Shown: positions 36,290 through 48,789 of the stretch, piece after piece | Numbering within the stretch: position 1 is the stretch's first letter | Layout: every line of letters starts with the position of its first letter | Assembly: GCF_003711515.1 (NCBI RefSeq) | Contig: NW_021167081.1 | Location: 3,404,483-3,468,482, forward strand | Length of the DNA stretch: 64,000 bases | Reading direction: 5' to 3' | Origin: Sodiomyces alkalinus F11 | Lineage: Eukaryota > Ascomycota > Sordariomycetes > Glomerellales > Plectosphaerellaceae | The notes under the pieces: generated by a model | Databases searched by the model: none | Told to the model about the DNA's origin: nothing | Seen by the model: the letters and a program-made list of their open reading frames with translations, nothing else | Made by a program: the position numbers and the translations under genes

Positions 36290-38010
36290 ACCGTGCGCTA
36301 TAGGATTCCGCGATCTAGCCTATACCCTCCTTACTAATACACGGAGTTAGTCTAGTAAAGTGATTTCGTCGTCCTTAGCGGCCGGCTATATATATCCTAT
36401 AAGGATACCCTATTCCTTTAGCGGCGTATATAGGTTTTTAGTGGCTTCCTCTATAATAATCTTAATAGCTATAGCTTTTAACTCGGTCCGGTTAAGCGCG
36501 TATACTTCCTCTAGGCTAATAAGTAGACGGCTAGCCTAGACGTATTAAAGCGCTACGTAATACTAGATAATAGCGACGGCTTTCTCCCGGTGTGATATAA
36601 GGAGGTTTAGTAGCGCGTCGCGGCGCGCGTCGGTAAGGTCCCCGTCCGTGGTAAAGGGTGTAAAGGCGATTATACGGCCTATACGCTAAAGGCGGAGGAG
36701 TAAGGGGTAATCTACTATATTCTATACATCGTTTTATATAATACCGTTATAGAGTACTAATAGGATAGACTTAGCGGCCGGGTATAGTAGGGCTATAGCG
36801 TAGCCGCGGTAATTAATAACGGATACCTCCTAATTATACGCTATAATAACCTCCTTAATTAGGGTAGCGCCTATAATACTTAGTCTAGCCGAGAAGCTTA
36901 TTATAATATCCTATAAGGCTTTCTCGGTGTTAGGGGAGCCGATAATACGCTTAGTATATCATTTTTCGGGGGTTATTATAGGTGCTAGGCGTTTTACTAG
37001 GGGCGTTAGGGCTAGTTTTTCGCCGGTATATATTATAGCTAGGAAGTCCTTAACCGAGACTATAATAAGGGCTGCTTCCTTACCCTTAACGGTAGGCAGA
37101 CCGTGTATATACTTACGGATAAGCTTATTAGTAACGTTAGCCTACCTAGCGTAGTCCTTAAGATGCGCCTTAAGCGCGGGGTGTACTTTGCGTATATCCT
37201 TCTCTAATAGGATAATATCGCATACCGTTTTAAAAAGGTATATATTGTCTCGGATATATTAGAGTATAAACCCTAGTACTTGGGCACTTTCTAGCCTTAT
37301 AGGTGTCTTAGGCTATAGGGCACCGGCGGACGATAATCCTGCTATAGATTCTACTAGGTTAACTTCGGCTTCTAAGCCGATATATACGGTAGACCGGGGG
37401 GCTAACTCGATACTAGGGGTACTAAAGCTAACCGTGTAGGTAGACTAAGGCGTTTTCTTAAACCTTCCTAAGGCTATATAGGGGATATTAGCGTTACGGC
37501 CTATCTTAATATAATCCTTAAACGAGATATTAGGATAGTCCTATAAAGCGAGTTCCTTATTAGCTTCTAATAGATAATCTAATTACGGGAACTATCTAAT
37601 AATATTCTTAGCCTTATACTTAGTAATCTCTATATTTTCCTTAGAATAGTTTATAGATATAAAGATAGTATAATCGAGATCTCGGGTTTCTAGGTAAAGG
37701 TAACCCTATACTTCCGCGTATACACGGAGTTCTTAGAGCTTACTTTAGTAGGATTCCTTTTACGCCGTGAATCGTTTACCGAGGGCGTTTAGCTTATATT
37801 CTAGACGCTTTTCCCCGCTATAGAGAGTAACGGCTCGGAAGTAGCCGGCTTTAGTAAGGCCGGCGCCTAGTTTCTTAGGGTTCCGGAAAACGCGTTTAAG
37901 ATAATCCCGGTAGTCTTAGTCTTTAAAGGGCTAGTAGGAGCTTAGTATTTATACCGCGAAGTATATAAGTAGCGGGGCGGGCCTAAATCGCTAAGGCGGT
38001 ATACAGGGAA
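36290..38010 (-). pseudogene. Chromo-A copy 2 accessory ORF
   Basis: Minus-strand counterpart of the 28.15-29.85 kb accessory ORF, in the same place between pol and 3' LTR. The block at 37340-37480 aligns codon by codon with copy 1, with conservative and third-position changes. A 75-codon plus-strand open frame (36927-37154) lies opposite and is not considered a gene. The conserved hairpin lies downstream at 36200-36214. Function unknown. Confidence 0.55.
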
Positions 38011-38419
38011 ATATAGCTTTCTGCGTTAGTTTACCGTAGAAGGCGGGGAGAGAGGGCGGTTTATACCTATATAAATAGAGAAAAGAAAAGATATACGTTA
38101 TAAAAACGACGAAAGGTAGTAAGGGGAAATATAAGAACGGGGACTATATTTACTATACTAGCGTTTACGGTTATAGTAGTAAAGAGAAGAGGAGAAAAAG
38201 GGAAAAGGAGAATAACTAGAGCGTTATAGGCGTGATATTTCTTTTATTACCTAGCGGAACGCTATAATAACCGTGGTTATAGCGGTGGTTAATAGAAGGT
38301 ATATATAGGTTATAAGTCTATTCCTACTAAGTATTCGGAGTTACTCGGGGCGTCGGTAATATTTATCTTATACCGCGCTTATAGCGCGTTTTATAATACC
38401 TTAGTAACCCCCGGTATAC

Positions 38420-41400
38420 GCGGTGCTTTCTTTAGTCCTTTAATATCTCCTAGCTATAATACCTTTAGAGCCTCCGTTGTCTTTAAGGCTATCCTTAGAT
38501 TACCTAAGGTCTTTTATCTCGCCTTAAAGGTATCGATTAGCGCTTACGCCTTTATAGCTTTTTACGGTATCTATATATTCTAATAAGCTAAATATCCCTT
38601 TTACTATATTAGGTATTCCGTACGAGGCTACCCTTATCCTTTACGGGTAACTCTTTAATCTAGGATAGCCTTAACCTTATAGTACTTATACGGGTCGTGC
38701 TATCCTTTATCGTTGTAATCCTCAGCGTTTACCGGGCCTCTATATATATTCCGGCCGGGGAATAAGTCCTTATTTAAGTCCTTCGCCGGTAGTAGATAGG
38801 CGATACTAATTACCGGGTATATTAAGCGTGCTAGGTAAGTTAAGGTGGTATATTAACGGTATTACCTACTTTAATACCTTAAACGGACCTATTCGTTATT
38901 AGCCGATCTTTATAGAAGGCTTATTAGGTAGATTATAACCGTTGCCGAGCCGAATATACATAAGGTTACCTAGGGCGAACCGGATATTACGGTGGTTCTT
39001 ATTATATAGCCGCTTTATATATATCTAGGCTATAGCGATAACGAGCTTAGCGTCATTTTAGAGTATCTCGCGGGAGACCTTAGGACTAGCTTCCCCGATA
39101 AGGTTAAGGGGACCGTTAGTCTTTATACCGTATAGTATCTTACTCGGTGCGTAGCCAAGTACCTCGTTAAAGGCGTTATTAAGGTTAAACTATAGCGACA
39201 CGATTACCTTAGTCTATAAAACCTCTAGGTTATTAGCGAGGAAGATACGGATAGAGATTTCGACTATCTAATTCCTCTATTTAGATAGACTATCTATCTA
39301 AGGGTATTACGCCGTGGAGAACCTTAGCGTTATGCCCGTGGCCTTTTATAGTGTCCGCTAGGAAACCGAGAGGAATTTAGGGTTACGGTTAAAGATAATA
39401 AATCGGGGGATACCCTAATTACTTAACTAAAGCGCTTAGAGTAGTATTAAGACCTAGTCCTCGGCGGTATATATACTATAGCCCGGAATAAGTAGGGTAG
39501 CATTAGTAAACTTATCGGTAACAGTTAAAAGCAACTCGAATAAAAGGAAGCCTTCCCTTTACTAAGGAGAACCGGCTAAAGGAATATTAGGTCAACCGAT
39601 AATAAAAGCTATAACGATAGTATAGAAGGGGATTAGCGGTGTTAGGATTAGCTATATTTCGCTAAGTGGACGCTAATAGTTAGTTTAGTTAGTAGCGTAA
39701 ACCTAATAATTAGCGATATAAGACTCTACCTCCTTATATAGCCTAGGAATAGTAAACTAACTAATAAGGTTATACTAGGTACGCTTAGCGATAAAATAGT
39801 AACGCTTATTATAGGCAGCACGAATAAATTCCTAATATAGGGTAAACGGTATATAAAGACGGCGTTTACTGTTCTACTCTATATAGTATCGTAGGCTATT
39901 ATCCTCTGTAAAATGAATCTTAATCGTGGATAAATAATCTTTTAGGTAATTAAGTAAAGAAGCCTACCGTGGATTATTAGCGTAACTATCGTAGATCCTT
40001 TATCTTATATCCGGATCTATCCTTAGCTTACTAAAGTAGTAGACCGCCTAATCGCACTAAATCCTTTCTAGCTCTCCCTTATCTCCTCCTTCTTTTACCG
40101 TATCTGTGGTAAGGAGCCTTAATAGGGTATCGGCTACTATATTTGTCTTTCTAAGGATATAATAGCAGTCTAACTAAAACTAGCGAAGGAATTCAAAAAA
40201 AAGAATAAGCTTTATATTTAACCGGGTCTTATCGGTACTAGTTAGCGCCGTGGACTTTATAATTCCCACGGTAATAGCGTAGTCCGTTATAATAATAATC
40301 GGAGTTCGGCGAGTAGACTAAATAATAATCCGAGTCTTACGAATCGCCTAGATAAGGTAGGCGACCTTTAGTTCGGTCGGCTAGTACTTCTACTCGGCGG
40401 CGTTAAGCCCCTTACTAATATAAAGTACCGGGCGGATTAGGGTCTTACGGACGGTTCCCTTAATAAGCTATTTAGACTTATCGATAAGCTAGAAAAGTAT
40501 AGCGGAAAAGCCGTATTCCTTAAAAGTATCTAGCTAAATAAAGAGGATCTTTATAAGATTATAGTAAAAGAGATAAATATTAAAGGTAAGCGTATCCGTG
40601 ATATCCTTAAACAGGGCTAACTCCTCGGTAATTATCTTAACCGCGGTATACCTAATATATACCTTATAAGCCTAGCCTATATCCTTTCCTAGCTTTTATA
40701 CCTCGGCGAGAAAAGCGGTCTTCCGGCTCTATAATAGGCTAATACAGTAGGAGAAACACAGGATAAGGTGCTAAAGCTAACCCGTTATACCGATCTATTA
40801 TTTAAGCACTTAAAGAGATTTCGGGGGTAGCACCTTATAAAGGGCCGTTATATATTCCTTAGTATTCGATAGGCTAAGGGTATTAACCTCAAATCCTAGT
40901 AGCTAGACTAACGGGCACGCGATAAAGAACTTATTAGGGGAGATAGAGATCCTTTTACAATTTAAAAGGGATAGAACGGACTCTAGGTAAACGGCGTACT
41001 AATCCTCGGAATCAGAGGCGATTATAATATCGTTAGTAAAGGCCGCGGCGAAATATTTATACGGCCGAAGAAGCATATCTATGTATCGCTAAATATTACG
41101 CCGGGGAGTTACGGAAACCTATAAGAGCGACCTTAGAACGCTCCTATTCTTAGTATAAGATAATAGTAAACCGCTCGCGATACGGCTTACATACCGGAAA
41201 TTAATAGAAGAAGGCTTAGGCGTTAACCACGGAAATAAACTTCTTCCTATACAGGCGGCGGATAACCTTATCTTATAACGGTATAGGGTATGCGTCGGGA
41301 ATAATAACGTGATTTAGGGTATAAAGATTAACTACTATCCTACTCTTACGTTTATTCTTTATAGTACGCTATATACTAAATACGGGTATACCGAAAGGCG

Positions 41401-42600
41401 TAGGCTAAGGTAGCTATTCTATATATCTTTACTTATAAAGCGTATTAAGGGTTTTATCTAGGAATTACTTATTATCACGGCTAAGCGGGTATACCTTTTT
41501 AATTACGCTTTTAGTTATACTACCCGTTAATTAGGGGGATCCGTATATATTCCTCAGGAGGTATATTAATAACGCCTTATTAAGTTTATACTTTAGGGTA
41601 CTTCTTTATAATCTTAGCGAAATAACCGATAATCCGGCCCTTATAGTGGTAGATCGTTACGCCTTCTTTAGTAGTCTCCGTGGGAGCGTTAGGGCTTTTA
41701 GCGATACCGAGTTTCCCTTTAGGCGTGATATACTCTTAAAAGAGATTGCCTCTCGCCGCCTCCGCCGGGGGTTCTACGGCTTTTATACGCTTTAATAGGA
41801 TATCGCGCGTATTATCGCGTTTAGCGTGGAAGTAACCGTCTACGTAAAAGGGCTCGATATAGCCTAGTCTAGCACTTTATAGGGTAATTAAGGGTTAGTC
41901 GCCGGCGTTAAAGATTAGTATACCTACTTAATCCTATAGGAGTAAATAAAGGGATCTCGCGATATCGGGCGTAAACTCTATAAAGTCGATATTAACGTCC
42001 GGCTTTTAAATCGGAATTAATCTATACTACTAGGGTACAATCACGGTCTTCTTAGCGGATTTAAGCTTCCGCCGGACCGGCGAGTCTTTAGCAAATACTC
42101 GAGCCGATACTAAGAGATCCTAGTAGGCGTTAATACGAAGAGCGTCCCGCGTGTTAAGGATATCCAGGCTATTAGGATAGTTAAACTCTTATCCTAGGAG
42201 TAAACTAGCGTTAAGCCCAGGAATAACCTAAGCTCCTATATAAAAACGGCCGATCCGCGTGTTTTCACCTACTATACTATAAACTAGCACGGTAAAGGTA
42301 GCCTATCCTAAGGTTTTTATCGATCCTACGCCCTAAAGAACGGCGTATTTAGTGGAATCGATATATTTATCGGGAAATCGACTAAGGAGCTACTAGCTTA
42401 CTATATGGCGGAAGGCTCCTAAGTTAACGTAGATTTCGAATAGCTTACCCGTTAGCGTGCTACGGGCTTAGATCCGGGCGTATATATACTCGTAAGGACC
42501 CTTAGTAGAATCCCGTACTTCTTAGAAAGCGCTATTAATTAAGGGAGAGTCCTATTTACCTTAGTCCGCCGGTAAATACGGCTAGCGATAGTTCTTTTTA
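38420..42600 (-). pseudogene. pol: Chromo-A copy 2 pol
   Basis: Minus-strand polyprotein remnant matching copy 1 throughout. The chromodomain is near 38.5-38.6 kb and integrase near 39.0-39.9 kb. RT has its box at 41019-41045, reading Phe-Thr-Asn-Asp. The protease active site (about 42430-42450) reads Val-Asn-Leu-Gly-Ala-Phe instead of Asp-Ser-Gly-Ala-Ser. More catalytic residues are lost than in copy 1. Confidence 0.85.
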
Positions 42601-45089
42601 TAGTAAATAGTCTTAGCGTTAGATCGTATAGTCGTATAGTATTTACTATACTCTTAGCGTACTTAGTAAAGATCGGAATACTTAGGTATAAAACCGGGTC
42701 CGTTAGCGACTTAGTATAGTTATTTACTTTTCTTATCGTCCACGCTATTATTATACGATACTATAAAGCCCTTAGAGTCTTCCTCCTAATAGTAGTACTT
42801 ATATTCCGGCTCCGTGTTAGCGTCGCCTTCCGATATAGGTCCTATAGTATCCTTAATAGCTATATAAACGAGTTCCTATAGTCTCTCTTAGCGATAGTCT
42901 TAAAATCGGCGGTTAGACTAATCGTTCGCGTTATTAGGTAGTAGGCGTTAACCCTTATCGTTTACGAAGCGATTAGTATTTAGTGTAGGTAAGGCGCGTA
43001 GTAAGTCGTTACGGCAGAACTAGCTTAGACTAAGGGAGTAATAGTTAGGTTACGGCGTATAGTGGTATTCCGGTATAGGGCTAGACCGTTAATCGTAATA
43101 CCGTGGAGCGGGTAGCTAGATATAGACGCTAGGCGAGGCATCGTATAGTCTATAGACATCCTAATTAGTCCTCGGGAGACTATAACAACTAATAAAGTGC
43201 TTCTAACCTCCTTAGGTATAGTTCCGGTACTATCTAGGTATCTAATCGGTAAGAGTAGTTATAAAGTCTATCTAATAGATAAAAGGCTTAGGTTATACCA
43301 CGGTAACTGCTAGGTTCGCGTTAAGCTTATCTTAGATAATAGATAGGAGCTTTTCCTTAGGCTTATTAGCGGCCTTAGCTAGGCGAATAACCTTATCGGC
43401 GAATACACGGATATCGCGGCGGAGTACTATATTTTCTAAGGTATATTTTATCGGCGTAGCTTATACTCGGCTTCTTCGCGCGGGAGCCTAAACATTTCCT
43501 AAAAAGCATTTATCTAATCGGCTATAGTAATATCCTTATTAAAGAACTCGCGGCGGTCTATATTAAGACTTATAAACTATACAGACGCTTCCCCGGGGAG
43601 GTACTGTAATAGGCTACGGGGTATATTTCGCTTATAGTTATCGCTTAGACTAGTATACTATTCGATTATATCGGTAAACCGGTAGATATCTATAAAAGTA
43701 AACTTAGTTCCCTTAGTATATATATCCTTTTCGCCGGAAAAGTACCGGGGAGGGTTAAAGTAGCTAAGGTTATCTACCTTAAAGCGGTGATTACTTAATA
43801 ATAGCTAGTTATTTTAGAAGTTAGCTATACTCTAAACGATAAATATAGCGAGATCTACTAGTTAAACGTATATAAACGGCTGTTATAGGCTTATATTTTA
43901 GTTATTAAACGGGTTCGGCGTACTATCCTAGCTACTTTAACCGGGGATACTAAGGGCGTTCCCCCGGTTACTTTATCCCTAGTCTATACCGCTATTACTT
44001 TAAGGCCTCCCTTAACTATTAGCGGCGTGACCTTATATACTATTAGGACCGGTATAGTTCTTACGGTTCCCGGAGTTTCCTCCGGTATTCACGGTTACGG
44101 GAATATAGATAATATCCGATAAGGTCGGATTATAGCGTTTATCCTTATTATCCACGGTTAGCGAATATTAAGTGGATTTAGTGGTTTAGTAGTCTATAGT
44201 AAAGGATTAGCGGTTAATAGTACCGGAAATAGTATCGGCGGCTAGTATTAGTAAGAAAGATAAGTTAAAGCGTTAGTCGATATATTACTCGATAAAGGGG
44301 CGTAGTATATCCCTTTTATCTTTTAGGAATCCGCCGACTATTACGCTTATAACGGGGTGTAAAGGGAGCGAGCTTAGCCCTATACCTACGTTATCACGGT
44401 TAAGCTCTAGCTTAATAGTCAGAAGTTTAGGACTAGTAGTAAAGGGACGGATAGGCTATTTTCCCTTAAGATCCCGAGTTCGGCCGGGCCTTATAAGGAG
44501 TTCCCGGTACTAAGGTTCTTTACTTAGCTATTTAGATATAGCGCTAGTGAATTTTACCGGTATTATAATCTACGTCTAAGGGTATATAGGTTCCTTAGTA
44601 GATCTTAAGACTATAGCTTTTCCTTTTAAGGTTAAAGCGCGGCTAGCGCTAGGTAGCGTAGGGAGATTATAGGCCTACTTAGCCACGCGAAGTAGGGGCA
44701 GAACCTTAGGCGAAAGGAATTTCTCGGCGAGATTAGGATAGTCGTTAACTATCTTAATAATATTCCTTATTCCTTTAAAGTCCTAAAGGCAGGGAATATT
44801 ATTAACGGAGTTAGTATCGGTTATAATTCGGAGCTTTTAGTATTCTACGGCTAATAGTCGGTATAAAGGCGGTATAGATAGCGTTTAGTGGTGCACGACT
44901 AGAGGATAGTAGTTCCCTTATATACTCCACGTCTAGACCTATTAAAGGGGAGGCGTCTTCGTCTAGCGATAAGTGGTTAAGCTATTCTACTTAGTAACTA
45001 TAGTAGACGCGGTAGCGTTACGTAGCTTTCGTAAGACGGCGGTACGTAAACCTCGCGTAAAACTTAGTTACTACTCAGTTACTACTATT
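42601..45089 (-). pseudogene. gag: Chromo-A copy 2 gag and leader
   Basis: Uninterrupted gag region and leader, alignable with 12683-13453, 21472-22643 and 23037-23640 of copy 1. It is Ser/Thr/Pro-rich near the start with a charged middle; no capsid signature is clear by eye. Confidence 0.6.
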
Positions 45090-45407
45090 TAATATGCTCT
45101 AACCAGGTCTATATCTGGCCAGCTAGTACTATAGGACCTAGGAGCCAGGATTTCTAAGGGGTGACCTTAGGGTGCCGTAAATAATAGTAAAATAAGATAT
45201 TTTCTCTAAGCTAAAAAGGGGGCGCGCCCCTAGGACTAATATATCCACGGGTAAACCCCGTAGAATCCTTAGTATCTATGTATATAATCCTCCGGATACC
45301 CTAGTATACACCACGGCTTCTATAGTATACTCCGTGGGTGCTATAGTATATACTATAGCACCTCTAAGGTATGCCCACGGTACCCGGTAGGGTTCCGAGG
45401 CGTATTA
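45090..45407 (-). repeat. Chromo-A copy 2 5' LTR
   Basis: 318 bp, TAATATGCTC to GGCGTATTA, followed by ACGAC. Confidence 0.94.
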
Positions 45408-45563
45408 ACGACTTATCTTATTTTAGTGGAAAAAGGTTATAGAGTTAAGCGCTTAGTACTATATGGTCTTGGCATATATATATAGAATCCGCACCGCCTA
45501 ATACTCTAATAGGGAGCGCGGTCCTAGTACTTACTAGGTATTGCTAAGGCATTAAATAGAAAT
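45408..45563 (+). other. LINE B 3' untranslated region, right part
   Basis: Continuation of the LINE B tail after copy 2, running to a simple AC repeat. Whether the repeat is the LINE tail itself is unclear. Confidence 0.45.
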
Positions 45564-45582
45564 ACACACACACACACACACA
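45564..45582. repeat. (AC)n microsatellite
   Basis: About nine AC units, an uninterrupted run of the dinucleotide that RIP destroys, inside RIP-saturated DNA. Confidence 0.9.
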
Positions 45583-45599
45583 TATAGTAGCACCTAGAA

Positions 45600-46967
45600 C
45601 TACCCCCTAGAATACTCTAACCTCTACGTTATCTCAAGCCGATAAGCACTACGGAAAGCTACTAAGGAGGCTATAACGGTTTTAACCCTATCCTCCTCTA
45701 TACTAGTCTAACACGTAGCTAGGGTAGGCCTAGAGGTTAACCCCTATCCTCGTAAGCCTGTAGCCCCCCCTAAGCCGGCTACCCTCCCTAAACTATTCTA
45801 AGACTTCGCTAACGTATTTAATATTAATAATACCGGATAGCTCCCTACCTACTAATAGTAAGACCACGTAATTGGAATTAAGGAAGGGAAGAAGCCTCTT
45901 TTTAGCCCTGTCTACCCATTAGCTATATAAAGGCTCGAGGTCCTCCCCTAATATATCTACGACGCCGTCTATAAGGGATAGATTAGACTATTATATAGTC
46001 CTTATAAGGCCCTTATCCTTTTTATTCCTAAGACGGGTAGTAAGTTACGCCTCTATATAGACTATAAGGGTTTAAATAAGGTAATTATTAGAGACCGGAG
46101 CCGGTTACCACTAATTTATAAAGTCCTAGACCGTTTATACACGGCGTAGTATTATACTAAGCTAGATCTTAAGGATACCTATTACCCGCTCTATATTAGA
46201 ACCCCCGTAAGCTTCTAACGAGATATTAACTAAGCCCTCGCCGGATATATAGATACGATTTATATTATATACCTAGACGATATCCTCATTTATAGTAATA
46301 GCCTAGAAGACTACCCAAAGTATATATATTAGGTCCTCGCTAGGCTCCGGGAGTAGTCCCTTTACGCTAACCCCGATAAATACGAATTTAAGACCCGTGA
46401 CATGGAATTCCTTAGTTTTATTTATAGCCCTAACGGCGCATATATAGACCCCGGATAAGTTAAGGCTTTTTAGGACTAAGAATAGCCTAATATAATTAAG
46501 AAGATCTAAATCTTCCTCGGTTTTATTAGGTTCCATAAACGCTTTATCAAAAACTACTTTAAGGTAGCTACTCCCCGTACCGACCTTTCAAAGTGTACTT
46601 AATCCGGGCTTTTACGCCTTTCCCTTTATACCTATACCGTATTTAAATAGTTAAAACTAATATTCTAGGAGGCTCCGGTACTATAATACTTTAGCCCTCC
46701 GTTACCTATATATATTAAACCCCATACCTTTATATTTACTATTAGCGCGGTAATAAGCTAGTAAGAAGATAGTTTATAAAGACCTATTATATTTATATCC
46801 CGAAAGTTATGTAGCGTAGAGCTAAACTATAGCACGCCCGATTCTAAATTAATAGTAATAATTCAGTTGTTTTAGATATAGCGGTATTACGTCGCTTATA
46901 GTTAGAGCCCTATTATAGTCCTAATAGACTACCTAAACTATTATTACCTGCTTAATAAGCTAAAGCT
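45600..46967 (+). pseudogene. Gypsy-H pol fragment, RT-RNaseH with internal deletion
   Basis: Plus-strand remnant of a fourth gypsy lineage, closest by eye to gypsy-2. RT reads Leu-Arg-Leu-Tyr-Ile-Asp-Tyr near 46050-46070 and keeps an intact Tyr-Leu-Asp-Asp box at about 46269-46280. Between Leu-Tyr-Ile-Arg and Ser-Phe some 27 residues present in gypsy-2 (through the Pro-Phe-Gly block) are missing without a frame shift. RNase H follows to 46.95 kb, where a LINE tail is inserted. LTR, gag and protease are absent on the left. Confidence 0.75.
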
Positions 46968-47432
46968 ACCCTCGCACGTAGGGATAGAAGGGAACGAACT
47001 AGCGGATAAGGTAGCTAAAGGGGCGTTAAACACCCAAAAAGCTACTAAATCCGTTAGCTTAGTTAATCTTAGCCACCTAAAACGCCGGGTAAATAAAGCT
47101 CTTATTCAAGACTGGAAAACCCTGTGGAATCACGAAGATGAGGAGGAGAAAAGAGGTAAATCGGTTCGATTAGGCCTATCTTTTAGCTACTAAAATAGCT
47201 GCGGAGTGGTATAGGGCGTAAACCTCGGATTCTGCGGTCTAGTTATTTTGCTTTGGTTTCTTATCTATTAGGTCTATTAGGCAGATTGTTACGAATGATT
47301 TCCTTTGTTTAGTATTACTACTGCACTATTTTACTATACCTAGCTTCTGATAGCCTTTAGCCCTTAGGGCGATAGACGCCGCGCCATAGCTTTAGGGCTG
47401 TATGGCGTAATGAATTAAAAAACAAAAAAGAC
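46968..47432 (+). mobile_element. 5'-truncated LINE insertion (465 bp), little RIP
   Basis: Flanked by an 8-bp duplication CTAAAGCT (46960-46967 and 47433-47440). The left end encodes the last part of a LINE RNase H (Ser-His-Val-Gly-Ile-Glu-Gly-Asn-Glu-Leu-Ala-Asp) and a short C-terminal region; the right end has an A-rich tail. This is the classic product of incomplete target-primed reverse transcription. CpA and TpG are well kept, and RNase H motif residues are unmutated. It is not a piece of LINE B, whose RNase H differs. Confidence 0.85.
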
Positions 47433-47440
47433 CTAAAGCT

Positions 47441-48780
47441 AAAAGGGTAATACGCCTAATAGCTAAAAGAACTAGCCCATTTTGATTTCGAAATTAGGTA
47501 TAGGCCTAGTATATTTAACCCCGTTAATAGCCTCTCGCGGAAGCTGTAATATACCCCCTATAAACGGTCCTTAATCGCCGATCGGACCTATACCGTAGAA
47601 TCGTTCTCTAGAAAGTTTATCCTCGCTATAATTAGTATAGAAATTACGCGGGACCTAGATATACCTATAACACTAACGGACCGTACCCTAGTAAAAGAGG
47701 TCGTCGAGGTATAAGCTAAAGACCCCTTCTATAACCGGTGGGGGGAGGTCCATGGCGACGTGGCTATACAGAGATAGTAGTCTAAAGACGTCGAGGGCGT
47801 CCTCCATTTTAAGCGATAAGTATTCGTACTAAACTATTCGGGGCTACGAGATAAAGTTCTATAAGCTTTCTATACTAAACCTAGTACGGGTTATTACAGG
47901 GTCACCCGTAACGTAAAACGCGTATTAGACTTCTACTTTTAGGACTATCTCCCTTAGAATATTAGAAAATTTATACCTACCTATATAGTATACTAATAAA
48001 TAAAACCGCGTTATTATAAGCTATATAGTAAGCTAACGAGTCTTCTTATTCTAGAGTATCCTTTCGCAGAGACTTTAATTAACTTTGTCGCGGGATTACC
48101 GCCTATCTATAATAGAGGTAGGAAACGTAATAGAATCCTCGTTATTATTTACCGTCTAATAAAGTACGCGTTATATATTCTTATAACTAATAGCCTTACT
48201 ATTAAGAAACTTACGGATATATTATAGTATTATATTTTTCGAATCTTCTAGGTTTCTAATAGGATTATATCGGACTAAGGGTCCTTATTTATACGCCGTT
48301 TTTAGGCTACCCTTCACCGTTATTTCGGTACTAGAGAACGCTTATCTATAGCGTAGCACCTATAAACTAATAGCTAGATTATCAGATAAAACTAGAATAT
48401 AAAACACTACCTCCGGGTTTTTTACTCCTAGGAATAAAACGACTAGATAGACCACTTAGCCCTTACGGAATGTACTTATAACACGGCGTAGTACTCCGCT
48501 ATATAACGAATACCCGCGGATATATTAATAGGGTATAATCTAAGAGGTCCCGATAAAGTATAGTTACCTAGGGCGGGGGAGGCTTATTTAGCTAAGGCTA
48601 AGACACGCGCGGAATAACTTATAGCTAGCCGCCGCTCCCTCTTAGACCAACTTAAAAAAGCCTAAGTAATATACGAACGATATTATAACGACGGGAGGAC
48701 CTGTAGATAATTCGCGGTTAACGACTACGTCTTCCTCTTTATCAAGAATATCCGATAGCGTAGGCCCTCTAAGCCGTACT
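47441..48780 (+). pseudogene. Gypsy-H pol fragment, RNaseH end and integrase
   Basis: Gypsy-H resumes after the LINE tail: Phe-Asp-Phe-Glu-Ile-Arg-Tyr-Arg-Pro and Asn-Pro-x-x-Ser-Leu-Ser-Arg end the RNaseH unit. Integrase then runs about 47.9-48.78 kb, with Leu-x-x-Ile-x-x-Leu-x-Lys-Tyr and Ile-Ile-Ser-Asp-x-Gly-Ser-Leu-Phe-Thr (DDE core, second Asp kept), and a C-terminal Arg-Arg-Ser-Leu-Leu-Asp-Gln-Leu-Lys helix. The text changes to Helitron near 48.78 kb, before any chromodomain. Confidence 0.75.
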
Positions 48781-48789
48781 ACCCGGAAA

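Larger units (their letters stand above)
35707..45407 (-). mobile_element. Chromo-A copy 2, uninterrupted chromovirus
   Basis: A 9701-bp element on the minus strand with 318-bp LTRs at 35707-36024 and 45090-45407 and a perfect duplication ACGAC (35702-35706 and 45408-45412). It is the uninterrupted relative of copy 1 and shows that gypsy-2 and the 393-bp solo LTR in copy 1 are later insertions. It lies in the 3' region of LINE B. The two copies face each other 5.27 kb apart as inverted repeats. Both have diverged beyond RIP-type changes, so they may be different subfamily members. Confidence 0.95.

Noticed and set aside
46303..46536. 77-codon minus-strand ORF.
   Set aside because: It is opposite a clear gypsy RT reading (Tyr-Leu-Asp-Asp) on the plus strand.
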